The notes under the pieces are model-generated. The model was not told the DNA's origin and made no database searches. It was given only the letters and a program-made list of their open reading frames with translations. Below are positions 1 to 10,743 of a DNA stretch of 64,000 nucleotides, one piece after another. The translations under genes and the position numbers were made by a program. Position 1 is the first letter of the stretch. Every line of letters begins with the position of its first letter. Origin of the DNA: Gordius sp. MW1 (Eukaryota; Nematomorpha; Gordioida; Gordea; Gordiidae); assembly GCA_964036665.1 (NCBI GenBank), contig OZ038526.1, positions 33,666,001 through 33,730,000 of the forward strand. The letters run 5' to 3'.

Positions 1-1070
1 CATCAGTTATTACAGAACATTGAGGTGGTGGGTTGATTTCTCTGTGATTATTATTACTTTCTAACCTAGCTATAAAAAGAAAAGACTAAAACAATGCTTT
101 TTTGGCATAAAATTTTTTCCCAAATTTATAAATGAATGTTCTTAAACAAATGTGTCTAGTGATAAAAAGTTAACCCCATTTGTAAATATTATTCAATATT
201 ATTTGTATAAAAGTTAATTCCTTATTATTAATTTTATTCATTCATAAAAACTATTATTTTTTATATAAAAAGCGTTTTAAGATAGATAGTAATTCTCTTT
301 ATTTGATAAATATCTATAAGGACGTGGGCTATTTTATATTTTAGGTGGTGTTTTGAAGTTATCAATAGCTAGGCTTAGGCTTTAGGCAATAAAAAATGAT
401 GACCACACAACTACACTAAATGGCAGAACGGCTAATGGTCATTTTGGGGACATTAATAATGCTTTAACTATGATTAAGAAGCGTCCACTATGAAGCGTGC
501 CATTTAATCTCTACTATACCTTACCCCTCCCCTTTTCCCTTTAAATCTACAAATCAAGTAAGCTAAAGCAAAATTATTTGCTGTGATTTATGATATATTC
601 CAGGGATAATGTTTCGTTAATTACCCTCGATATATTTATAACCCGATGCGGTAGAGATATAATGGTTTAAAATTGAGGAATTTCTTTAGCGACATCTATA
701 AATCAAAAAATATTAAATGCGGATGTTCGGTTAGCAGTCCACATGGGCTTAATCGAGACAGGGGGGCAAATAGGCAGCGCTGTCTTTTTAAATCTAAACT
801 AATATATTAATAACAATAAATTCCGTATAATTGTCATTTTTACTTTTTTTACATAAAAAAACTTTTTGACACGCATTTTTAATTCTGACCACGTCCATGC
901 TCGTTCTCACCTATGTCAACCCAAATAATTGCTCAATTTATAATTTGGGGGAGAAGAGGTAATACAGATCAAATACTTTTAAAATTTAATACATCATTTA
1001 TAGCTACGAGCTAAACATGTCGAAATGGCAAAGTATACTTAAAGAAATTCCTCTAATAATTAAATATTAA
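1..1070. other. AT-rich non-coding stretch
   Basis: No recognisable gene or complete mobile element is seen in this AT-rich stretch. It has only short chance ORFs and homopolymer runs. It ends where the degraded RTE LINE tail begins. Confidence 0.5.
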
Positions 1071-1072
1071 TC

Positions 1073-1468
1073 AGAATGATATGGCCATATACTAAGAAGC
1101 ATGGGCGTTGCCAGGGGGGGGGCAGAAATTACGAGAAAAAAAATATTTAAATTCAAAAATTTTGAAAAATTAAAAAAATTTATGTTTTGCCCCCCCTCCC
1201 CTAATTAAACTTTTAAACGTTTTGTCCCCCCCCCCTAATCCAAAACCTGGCTACGCCCATGCTAAGAAGGGATACGAATGTTGTTAATCGAAAAATATTG
1301 GACATGGAGATGCCGGGGAAGAGAGGCAGAGTACGACCTTGTGTTTCGTGGAAAAGTCAAGTGGACAAAGTTATGAAAACTCAGAAAAAAGTCCGAATAG
1401 TCTTTACCCGATCAAGATGGAATAAACTTATTAAAACAAACCCTACGACTATGGGATTAAATACATAA
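1073..1468 (+). pseudogene. RTE-type LINE, C-terminal tail fragment
   Basis: This is the extreme C-terminal tail of an RTE-clade non-LTR reverse transcriptase. Invertebrate RTE tails carry a GH-L-RR-D box followed by a basic GKR-GR-RP segment and a terminal RW-KLI segment. The sequence after 1262 encodes LRRDTNVVNRKILDMEMPGK and later TRSRWNKLIKTNPT. Upstream, 1081-1099 supplies the GHILRR codons, so the tail was one unit before a 162-bp MITE landed in it. The frame stops at 1468 with AATAAA-like AT-rich DNA after it. The catalytic RT domain is absent here; a separate RTE piece lies at 2.2-3.8 kb, and the two may or may not come from one insertion. Clade assignment is from remembered similarity. 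Confidence 0.7.
1100..1261. mobile_element. hAT-like MITE with exact 8-bp TSD
   Basis: The 162-bp element begins CATGGGCGTTGCCAGG and ends with the near-complement CCTGGCTACGCCCATG. It is flanked on both sides by CTAAGAAG (1092-1099 and 1262-1269), an 8-bp duplication typical of the hAT superfamily. Inside are G and C homopolymer runs and an A/T-rich centre, so the whole element can fold back. It carries no coding sequence and must have been mobilised in trans. It splits an RTE LINE tail exactly between an Arg codon and the next residue. Confidence 0.85.
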
Positions 1469-1469
1469 T

Positions 1470-2040
1470 AAAGTTTAAAAAACCAAATACTCTTTATTGA
1501 AACCCTAATAAAAATCGTTTCTATTAAAATCTTATTTATTAGTATAGGTTAGTTATTATTTTTCGTAAGAAATCATGCCATTTTCCCCTTTTAGTTATAT
1601 AATAATTTTTCTTGAAAATCAATCTAGTAATTGATGACAAAAGATGAATATAAACATATATCGTATAAATTGTATATTAATTAAAATGGAAGATCTAAAT
1701 ATTTTTTTATTAAGAGTGGCCAAGAATAGGCAAATGCTTTACAATTGTATCTATCTAGTGGCAAAAAACCGCAGGTTTTATAAACCCAAGCCAAAGGTTT
1801 AAGATTGGGGTGCTTGCAACCTCAAGGTTCTAAATCCAACTAACCTAAAACTTTTAATGGGTTTGGGCTGGAGGACTACCTATAAGTTATTGAAATCCCA
1901 ATCCAAAAACTTGGGCTTAAAAATAATTCTTGACCGAAACCTTAGGCCGGAGCGAATCCTAAACCCCAAACTATAGGTTATGTCACCTTGGGGTTTGTGT
2001 ATGATTTTAAAATATTTATATAGCAGAAGTATAGCGGTTA
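1470..2040. other. AT-rich DNA with a diverged CCAAA/TTTGG-rich repeat
   Basis: No gene is seen. From about 1755 to 2000 there are many short alternating motifs such as AAACCCAAGCC and GGTTTGGG in both orientations. They look like the subterminal region of an old hAT-like element, but no clean ends or TSD could be fixed. Confidence 0.35.
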
Positions 2041-2051
2041 AGAGTTTTTGG

Positions 2052-2118
2052 GGCGTGGTGGCGGAGTTAGTATATGTTAAGTCTTAAAAGCAGGAGCTCG
2101 CATGTTCAATCCCGCCTT
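2052..2118 (+). repeat. tRNA-like SINE head (RNA polymerase III boxes)
   Basis: A tRNA-like segment carries an A-box-like stretch (TGGCGGAGTTAG, 2059-2070) and a B-box-like stretch (GTTCAATCCC, 2104-2113) at about the usual spacing. The stems do not pair well enough for a working tRNA. It lies about 70 bases before the first recognisable codons of the RTE LINE fragment. A SINE head or an RTE-associated tRNA-like leader is therefore more likely than a tRNA gene. Confidence 0.4.
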
Positions 2119-2184
2119 CAACAAGGGTTACATCTTCCGCAGACGGATGTAAGTTATAGAAACTAGTTTGCCAAGGAGAAGATT

Positions 2185-3790
2185 GAGAGTGAGCTCGGTA
2201 AATGTTGGAACGATGATTGCAAAATGCATAGAAGTTGGTGACACCCTGCAACTGGTCGATATATTATATGTACAAGAAACAAGACGGAAGCAAAAGCAAG
2301 GATGATAGGTAAAACCTATAAACTTTATTTCAATAGCTTGGGATCACATTAAAATGGCGTGACAATCATATTAGCCTCACATATTTAAGATAAAGTCATT
2401 GAAGTACCCAGAAAAAGTGGCCGACTTATGATGTTGAAACTGTGCATAGGTTGTCAAATAAATAATTTAGAGTCCGCTTAGGCTTCGCAAACAGACAGCA
2501 CAGATGAAAAGAAGGAGGACTTTCGAGAAGAATTAGACGAAACGCTGCGCAAGATACCCAGAGCCGAGATAGTTATAATTGGAGCCGATTTGAACGGTCA
2601 CATAGGCAAAACAAGAGAAGGATTTTAACGATACCATGGTGGAAATAGATACGCATCGAGAAACGACGAAAGCGAAAATAAAAATAGCTGTGGTTTGATT
2701 TGGCCATCACAAATACCTTTTTCAAAAAGAATGTAAATCACCTAATAACGTAAAATTGCGAATCGGTCTTCGCAGATCGACTTCCTCTTAGTATCAAGAA
2801 AAAAAGTAGAAAATGTATGCGATTTTAAGGTTAAACCAGGTGAAGCTGCTGCAGCCCAGCACAGACTTGTTGTGATGGACTATTATCTCCACGGCGAAAA
2901 CACAAAAGCTAATAAGAAAATAAAATTGTTACAGATACCAAACTTGAAGGATGTTTATTTATATCGCAGAATTGAACGTCTGCAGATAGATTATTAGCAG
3001 TATGCTAACGATGTGTGAAATAACATAGCTAACACGGAACGATCAGTAGTGAGATGCGTTCTGGGAGAAGGCAAACCAGGTATACAAAAAGATAAAGAGA
3101 CATGGTGTTGGAATGAAGACGTGCAACACCTAGTCACGTTGAAAAAAGTTTTACAAATTATGATCAAGCAACAGAAATGAAGAAATAAGATTGACATATA
3201 ACAAGGGACTTAATGGATGTGATAAACGTAAAAACCATATAGATCAAGGTAGGCATCACTCTAAACCTGGACCATAAAATCATAGATCGTTGGGAATAAT
3301 AGTATAAAGAATTTTTAAACAATGGAAATGGGTTTCGGACCACTGCGAAAGCAATAACTATGAATATGACCCAGAGTTACAAGTGAAAGAAGAAGAGGTT
3401 GACCAGGTGCTTCAATAGATGACCATGGGTAGAGCGGTGGGACCTGATTATATACCTATGAAAAATTTCAAAATGCTAGGGCGTTTACATTTACTTGCCA
3501 ATCTGTTTAACAAAATATTTGCAAATGGAATGAGAATGACTCCTAATGATTGGAGGAGAGCTATGTTATACCAATCTAAAAATGAAGAAAGATATAAAAT
3601 AGTTCATTAAATATCAGTGGTAAATTAAACGAGTCACAATGAATGTGCGGGAAAAAGTTATAGAAGTTAGACTTCGAAAAACGATCTCAATTGATGAACG
3701 ACATTTTGGGTTCGCCTGGAAAGTCAACATCAGATGCAAACATGGTCACAAGTGACTTATGGAATTATATAAGTGTTGTGGTTGAGCATG
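2185..3790 (+). pseudogene. RTE-type LINE, endonuclease to partial RT, decayed
   Basis: Fragments of an RTE-clade LINE polyprotein are readable in order. At about 2190-2310 is the start of an apurinic-type endonuclease (RVSSVNVGTM, then a VQETR box). At about 2570-2640 is a GADLNGHIGKTREGF segment. At about 2770-2890 is SQIDFLLVSRKKVENVCDF followed by QHRLVVMDY. At 3419-3610 is the RT entry region (AVGPDYIP, then DWRRAML). At 3640-3760 is the region that in RTE proteins reads like ISENQFGF. The frame changes repeatedly and there are stops, and the catalytic palm of the RT is missing, so this copy is dead. Vertebrate and insect databases often label this family craniofacial development protein 2-like, which is a misnomer for RTE. 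Confidence 0.8.
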
Positions 3791-3853
3791 CGCAGCCTCC
3801 CATGCGCAATCTCCTATGCGCAGTCTACCATGCGCCTTCCTATGCGCTTCTTC
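3786..3853 (+). repeat. Short ATGCGC-based minisatellite
   Basis: Five or so imperfect units of about 13-17 bases, each containing ATGCGC and a CTCC/CTAC segment, run in tandem. They are followed by a C/T-rich run. This looks like simple-sequence expansion at the 3' end of the RTE fragment. Confidence 0.55.
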
Positions 3854-3899
3854 CCCCTCTCCCCTCTCTCCCCATCGCTTTGTTTATAAAATAGGGACA

Positions 3900-5760
3900 G
3901 AAAATAACTTAACATACTAAGGTTGGCAAGCAGTAACGGGTAAGGGCCCACCGCCACGCAAAAAGGCAGCTCCTGAGGCTAGGACGAAGAGAAAGAGCCT
4001 ACGCCCGGAAAGTAGTGGCGACCCTCGGCAGTGGTGATAACCCGCCGGAGAGTGATAAACGGATTTCTAGCTGCCTAAGCAACATCACGCAAATCGCAAT
4101 TAACCTCGCCATGAATACCATCTCCCCTGACGATGTCCCGGAGGTGGAAGAACCAAATGTTTCATTTTCTTCCACCACGCTGCTACCCTCTCCACATAAT
4201 GTGCCGGGACATCTCTTATCCTAATGGACGAAGGTAGATCCTAATGGCGGGCATTTACCTATCATCAGCGAACCGTCTAATATTCCAATATTCCCCCATT
4301 CACAACCACATACGAAACTACTTTCCTTTCCCCCCTGAATATCGCTACAACGTTGTTACGGCATGACCATACACAATCAACCTTTACGTACAATATCGCA
4401 AAAAAGGATTCAAACCGCAAATCTCGAGACGAGCAATTATAGAAAACAACGGCAGATACTGGGCGCCATTAAGAGTTGACCCAATACTTAGGCAACACAG
4501 AAATTTACCCAGGGAAGTCATCGGATCTAACATAGTAAGCGAAAATCCTCGGACGAGATGAACTTCATCCCCAAGTCAGATGAAAGTCCAAGTCTCATAG
4601 CAGACGCACCGTCAGAAACTTCGTTAACTACTCTTTCTCCTTGAAATAGATTCCTCTCATCAATTCTTTACTTAGAGAAGAGAGCTTTGCCAATAGATAA
4701 GAAATAAACCTTATTCCATCCCCTTGGACGCATGGGCCCGTCTCATAGGTTACAAGATGGGCCGCCGTAAATACTGCTACATGATCCTGCCGATGGGCGC
4801 AAATTTGTCCCCTTACGTACTTCAGCAGTTTATGCTCAACCTATGCCACAAGTCGGCGACACGTTGTCGCTACAATATGTATCTAGATGACATCCTGATC
4901 TACGACCCAGATCGTCGCTTGTTCAAGTAGACCAAACAATTTAGTCGCACTCTGCAAAAAGTGGAACCTAACAATTAACAAAGCCAAGTCGATTTTATCC
5001 CGTGTCTCCAACCTCTCAAACTTGGGTGTTGACGTTAATCTTAGAAACCACTCACTCATTATCAACGCCAAGTTCTTAACAAAGATAAAAGCAGAGATCC
5101 AAATTATGTCCCACTACCACCTCGAACGCCAAACCTCACCCGCTTGTGGTTTAAATATTCCTCGGAATCTTAACACATTACATCTTTATGGTTACCGGTT
5201 GGTCGAGATTCTTTTTCCACTGGTATACCCTTTTCCACTGGTGTACTCTCTTCCTAGGCAACTATCCTCCTTCATCCAACAAAAAACTCCTTACAATGAA
5301 ACTCTGCAGGAAGCCCTTACCTTCCCAATCCCCATGAATTTGATCTAAAACCCCGTAGTCGCCGCGGATGCATCCACACACTACCCGGGAGTAGCCTATA
5401 GGAGAACAATTATTTATAACCAATGAAGACGCAATGGGCGCTTTCAGTTGCCATTATCATCCCCACAATCAACCTTACCTAAGAGTCATCTCCGAGTTTC
5501 CAAATACCGTCCCCAAAATAGAGACCAACTCTAAAACTGCATTCTACATCTTCAGGAAGGGTTCCGCTCGTGCAATTCACCTGGAAAAGCACTCACAAAA
5601 ATCATCATAGCTTTAGGAATGGACAGAGTGTTGGCAATCAAAAACGGATTAGAGTGGCTACCGACACACAAAAATCCAACAGACTACCCTTCCCGCAACT
5701 AGCGTCCTGAAATTTCTCGATGGTACCAGATGCGCACCCTCCTCTTGTAAAGCGAAATTT
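3900..5760 (+). mobile_element. Fossil RT/RNase H fragment of a virus-like element
   Basis: This is a broken copy of an element with a retrovirus-like reverse transcriptase. Visible parts are a basic, proline-rich leader region, an RT palm with a YLDD-type catalytic box and a preceding LPMG motif, and a distal RNase H-like region with a conserved D-P-SR ending. Parts are spread over more than one frame and several breaks are present, so it looks old and inactive. No long terminal repeats, capsid or integrase could be recognised. It belongs somewhere among LTR, tyrosine-recombinase or pararetrovirus-like elements; the family is not resolved. Confidence 0.6.
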
Positions 5761-5973
5761 AAGATATTACACCTAGAACCGCAACCAACTTGCCGTTGGC
5801 AGAGATACCGTAAAACAGTCTATGAATGTTACTATAATTCAACACCTCTAAATTATCTTTCACCTTGCATCTCTAAAACACCCCGAATCTCTGCCACTCA
5901 TATCTCCTAAAATTTCGCTTTATCACTTATTCACATATACCTTATTATATTATTATATATCTAATATATTAAA

Positions 5974-7122
5974 TCCTCGTGTCACGGTGTTTGTAGTAAA
6001 AGTCCTCCGAAACGGCCTGACCGATTTTTATAAAAATTTTTGCGAATATTTGGTAGGTCTGAGAATTGGTTTTAAATTTTAATCTAAATCTCTAAGTGAT
6101 AAGACGGTCCAGTTTTTTTGTTTTATACGTTTTGACACTTAATAAAATGTCAATCAAACGCAACCTCATGATGTCATACAAGGATGTTCTTCATAGATAC
6201 ATTAAATATGAGGGTAAAAATCATCTAAGTTATCATACAAGGATCCTGTAAAATGTAACAATTGATGCCATAGATGTATACTGTAAAATGCGACAATGTA
6301 AATAATCTAATATATAAAAAGGCTGTGTATTCTACTTATAAAAACACCATATAGCATGGGCGTAGTCTGCATAAGAATTCGATAGTTTAATGTTTCTCAC
6401 CTTTAAGTAATTCAATATGATATATTAAATATGCTCTATTTATAGGTAATAATGCCAGATAAACGCAAAAGGAACAATTTGGGTCGTCACACGAATCAAA
6501 ATGCAATCCTGATAAATATAAGAGCACAAAGAACAGACAAACAATTCATACAAAACAATGCAGATATGCTTGTGAGCATGGCCCAAATACGTGAATCACA
6601 ATAGCAAGAGGCACCAGATGAACGAAATCAACAAAGACGATTAAAAAACAAGCCCGCCGATTTGTAATCAACACACGTAGAGCAAACAACAACGCCAACA
6701 AGTACATCGAGCATTTAAATCGGCTTCATTCCTTCGACTAGCATTCCAGTATGAGCCTGACGTTGAATATTACGCCCATTCCAAAGTGGTCATTGGTACT
6801 ATGAACAAAGTATGTCCGCATTGTCTTGCACTTATATATAAAAATGAGTCAGCCGGGATGTGTTGCGCATCAGAAAAGTTCGACTAACGGAGATTGAAAC
6901 ACCACCTGAACCATTGCACGGTTTGCTTATCAGTACGGATCCTGATTCTAGCATGTTTCTGAAGTCAATTCGGACATTCAATTCAAGCTTCCAATGACAT
7001 CGTTCGGAGCAACAGAAAAGTTCAGAATAATGCTGCAATCGGTCATCATATATTCCCTATTGATAGCTACCATTAGCCAAATAAGAACTAAGCCAAAGCA
7101 ACGCTTGGCCGGGCACAGCTAG
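5974..7122 (+). mobile_element. Helitron, internally deleted
   Basis: The element starts TCCTCGTGTCACGGTG after an A and ends ACAGCTAG before a T. This fits Helitron insertion between A and T, a TC 5' end and a CTRR 3' end. A GC-rich stem-loop (GCTTGGCCGGGC) precedes the 3' end, as expected. The 1.15-kb length is far below an autonomous Helitron (usually more than 5 kb). Only the N-terminal helitron-like domain remains, and the Rep/helicase part has been lost. AT microsatellite DNA surrounds both ends. Confidence 0.85.
6452..7080 (+). pseudogene. Helitron-like N-terminal domain remnant
   Basis: A start codon at 6452 opens with MPDKRKRNNLGRHTNQN, the basic arginine-rich opening of arthropod Helitron proteins. 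After stops and frame changes, later codons (about 6730-6990) read FQYEPDVEYYAHSKVVIGTM, then CPHC and AGMCCASEKV, then PPEPLHGLL. This is the cysteine-bearing helitron_like_N region that precedes the replication initiator domain. Sequence after about 7030 is lost up to the 3' terminus. The Rep HUH motif and PIF1-like helicase are absent, so it cannot encode a working transposase. Confidence 0.8.
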
Positions 7123-7627
7123 TATATATATATTATCTAGTGGTTGTAAAATATGAAATAAAAAAAACTAGAGACCATTTCCTTTAGAGATTCGCTGAGC
7201 CAAATTTAATGATTGCAATCCTGTTATAGAAAATATTGTAAATGGAAAAACAATTAGGAGAAAATAATAGAAACTGAAGCTGCCAATTAAAAAAATATCG
7301 CATGACCTACATAGTTGTTAAGCACCTTTTGGTGCATTTAAATCAATTGTAAGGAATATCAACTATTGACCTCAAAGTTAAACTTGCAAGTGGTTTAATA
7401 ATATGCAAAAATTAAAATGATGTTTATTATTTAAATCTTTAACATGGAAAAATACTCTCAAAAATCCATGAGACACAACAAAACAAAACTTAAAAATTTT
7501 TTTCACTTTTAGGAACCTCTAATTTATTTATTTAATAAGTTTATTTATTAAAAATCCGTTGACAGTAATATAATATAAATACATGAAATATAAAAGACAA
7601 AATGCGTCAAATAAAATGATAAACTAT
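7123..7627. other. AT-rich spacer
   Basis: AT-rich DNA without a recognisable gene or repeat boundary lies between the Helitron and the minus-strand LINE. Confidence 0.5.
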
Positions 7628-10145
7628 TCTGATATAACATCATCGAGAGGATCTTCCAAAATTGGCCAAGAATCCGCGAACGATTTAAAATTGGACTTGG
7701 CTATAAGAATACCAAGTCTTTGTTTCAGTTAAAAGGATATTGAATGTTAAGACGGGGGAAAACGTCTTCCTACCTCTTTAAAAAAACCAAGGCTTGTTTG
7801 CCAAAGGTGCCCAAACATGAAGCAACCAATAGAATAAAAATGTTTGAAGATAATAGGGCTTTGTATTTATTTGTTTTCCGCCCCTCTGCAACAACTAAAG
7901 AATCATTGTTGTAGTTAGAGGGGGCAAATAGGTCAATACATGTGAAGTCCCATTTAAGGTAAAGACCACTGCTCCATGGGACTAAAGAAGATCCATCAGG
8001 ACGCATACGTCCCTTCAAGGAGAGGTCCGATGGCTCCAAGATGGATGGGATCTTTGCCCTCTTAAGAGCACTTCAAATTAAGGCATTGGCCTTATTGTGT
8101 CTAACATATTGGAATTTGTTTGCCAGGCAGTGTAAGGGATGCTTGGCTTGTTCGTCTACGAGTATGCTGCAATTTCGGTATATAAATGGCTTCGAAAATT
8201 TTACCCCTAGCCTGAGAGCTATGGAGTACGCAAGTTGCGAGTCCTCCAGCATCATCCCGGCAAGACAGAGCCATTCATGACCTGAGCCATCAATCAAAAA
8301 CGACCTTAAATTAGAACACTGATTTGCATCGCTACTCGAAATTAGATTATCAACGGAGAGCAACACAAGTCCGGCATCCCAATCTCTTTGTCGTGAGGTT
8401 TGTGGCAAAAGTGTTCCGGGATTGGTATTGTTTTTCCAAATAGCTAAAGCAATGGGTAAAAGCGGGTCTTCTTTAACCGGATACAATTTAAAAATGGTAT
8501 CTTGTACGGATTTGTAAGATGAAATAAAGGAGACTCGAGATATTGAGGCAGGTGAGCGAATCCCTAAACCACCCGAGTTGGTAGGGAAGCTTGTAGCCAG
8601 CTATGAGTATTGAATTTTATATTTCATATAGATTGTAAAATAGATTTAATATTCTGCCCGAAGAGGTTTAAAATTTCCGAGTGTAGAAAAGCACTTGAAG
8701 AGCGAAAACAGTGCTGAATTTTTGAAATATTAAAATAGTTTTTCATTATATAAAAAGCGTGGTGTGAAGGCAGACACTTTAAGAGATCTAATTTTGAGTT
8801 TAAAATAGAGAGATTTGTCTCCAAATAAGTTGCGAGTCCAACTTTATCGCCTATAGGCGATTCACGATGGCACATAGCGTCTTTTTTGATTGCTAAAAAG
8901 GGGTAATGTTGGGATATAATGAGTAGTCAGGGGGTTGAAAGATCTCATATTTGGTCTCGTTGAGTTTTAAAATGGTTCGTTTGATAGCTTTAAAAACTTT
9001 GCGAGGATGACCACAAAGGGTGGCATCGTACAGGTACCAAGTATTTAGTGTTAAGTCGCATTCGTGCGATATTTTTTAAACTAAACTTTGGATACCTGAG
9101 CAAAATAAGGGCGGACCCAATGGGTGGCCTTGTTGGATACCTTCAGATGAATTTATTTTAAAATCCCCAAATCTTAAAAAAGATGTTGAGCTATAACTTA
9201 ATAAGATAAAGTTATGGAACTCTGGAAAATTTTCGAGAAAATTTTCTATAAGGACATCTCTACGAAAGCAATTAAAAGCGTTGGCAAAGTCTAATTTGAC
9301 CATGCAATGAATGATCCGATGGTATGGCTTCGAGGGCTAGCCTAGCGGCATGACTAGCGGCTTCACAGCCTCCCTTTATTCCCAAACCTAATGGATGTGG
9401 CTTAGGTTAGTAGAAAGAATCGGTTTAATTTTATTACATATTAGAAATGATCCTCCTAAATACTCCCCCAATAGCGATAGGTCTTGGGGATTTATCTGGC
9501 TTCTTATTCGCTATCAATTTGGCGCCAAACAAAATTGGTATTATTTCATGAGGTACGTTCCCATTTACAATAAGGTTGCATAAAGATGTTATGGCCTTTA
9601 GGAGGAATGTTGAGTTTAGGTTATTAATTTTAAGTAAATCTTGGAGATATACAGGGCAAATCCCGTCTATAATGGCTTCAGCAACCTCGGCGGAATCTAA
9701 GGATATGTTGGGTTTAGAGTAGGGATATTTATCTGAAGATGACGAAGGAAGATGCTTTAATATAAGTTGGTGGTAAGTTTCCTGTGTGCTTGGGGCGATT
9801 GTATCGTTGCCATAAAACACCCTCTGAGGTCCTTTTAGATTAAAATGATTAAGTTTGCTGGATACAAAAGCTTAGCAGTATGTTTCAATGATGACGCAAA
9901 AGCAAGTTTTGTCTGGGAAGGACATAAGAGTGCACAGGTGTCGAAAGTAACAATGGAGTCTTTTATTTGTTTAAAAAGAAGTCTTCGGGCGGCCTGATAA
10001 AGAGAATGTGGTATGTGAATTTATGAATTTTATCCGAATTAGCAAGGTTCTTAGGATCATTAGTTATGGAGGTTATCAGATTTTTAATAAATTGTTGGAC
10101 AGCTAGTCTTGCCTCTCTAAAAATTCTAGATAACATGTTAGGAAA
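7628..10145 (-). pseudogene. RLE-type LINE reverse transcriptase, copy 1 (decayed)
   Basis: Read on the minus strand, this is a non-LTR reverse transcriptase of a family common in marine invertebrates and arthropods. In order it shows an N-terminal helical piece (FPNMLSRIFREARLAVQQFI, near 10,100) and a finger domain (9434-9820, with LFGAKLIANKKPD and RPIAIGGVFRRIIS). The palm at 9076-9303 has KLDFANAFNCFRRD and then GIQQGHPLGP. The C-terminal part at 7770-8486 has a Cys/His knuckle-like stretch and an RPDGSSLVPW...KWDFT motif. That RPD-x-D pattern resembles the restriction-like endonuclease of R2/R4-type LINEs. Stops and frame changes between blocks make it inactive. Its 5' end runs into a GC-rich fold-back at about 10,143. 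A second copy lies at 18.6-21.5 kb. Confidence 0.8.
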
Positions 10146-10385
10146 GGAGAGAGTTTCCCCTCTTTCTCACCCGGTATTTTTTACCCTCATTCTCACGGTG
10201 GGTGGGGGGGGGGAGCAAATTACCCCCCCCCCTTTTTACCCTCTTTCTCATCCGAGGGGATTTGTCCCGCGGCAAACCCCCCCCCCCCCCCCCCGGTTAA
10301 AAAAATCCCGGGTGAGAAAGAGGGTTAAAAAGGGAGGGGGGGGCAAACCAACGGAACAAAAAAGGGAGTGGGACAAAGTTCTTAA
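10143..10385. repeat. GC-rich fold-back with long G and C runs
   Basis: The unit CCCTCTTTCTCACCCG occurs near 10,159 and 10,240, and its inverse CGGGTGAGAAAGAGGG at 10,308-10,323. Between them are homopolymer tracts of G (about 10) and C (up to about 18). The region can form a large hairpin and stands out from the AT-rich surroundings. It adjoins the truncated LINE 5' end. No coding sense is apparent. Confidence 0.6.
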
Positions 10386-10439
10386 TTTATTTATGATATA
10401 TAATATGAGCAAATATTGTAAGTTACTAAATTATTGCAA

Positions 10440-10735
10440 TTAGCAATTAAATCTGCTATCTGCTCGAGTTTACTGCTCGGGCTATCTGCTCATGCTTTAA
10501 CAGATTTTGCTGCTTCGACTCGCCTCTCGAGCATTTTTACATGCTACTGTTCTGACTAGTGCACCGAACAGCGAGCACTCATTGTGTTAACTAGAATATT
10601 AAACAGCTCAATGTAGTAACTCGAGCAAAGCACATGGTGAGCATTGCTCAGCAATTTAACGACTCTACCTACGTCAAATTGACGTCATATTTCGTCGTGT
10701 TTACCACTGCGACCGCTTGGGACTTCGATTAAGCC
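10440..10735. other. Stretch rich in CTGCTCG/CGAGCA motifs
   Basis: Short motifs built on TGCTCG and its complement recur about ten times in both orientations over 200 bases. This suggests an old element end or local repeat expansion. No boundaries or coding region could be set. Confidence 0.35.
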
Positions 10736-10743
10736 ATCCTGAG

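Noticed and set aside
6832-7038. 68-codon minus-strand ORF
   Set aside because: It is antisense to the Helitron N-terminal domain, whose plus-strand reading has clear family similarity.
10066-10443. 125-codon ORF
   Set aside because: It spans the G/C homopolymer fold-back and the end of the LINE in the antisense direction. Not a gene.
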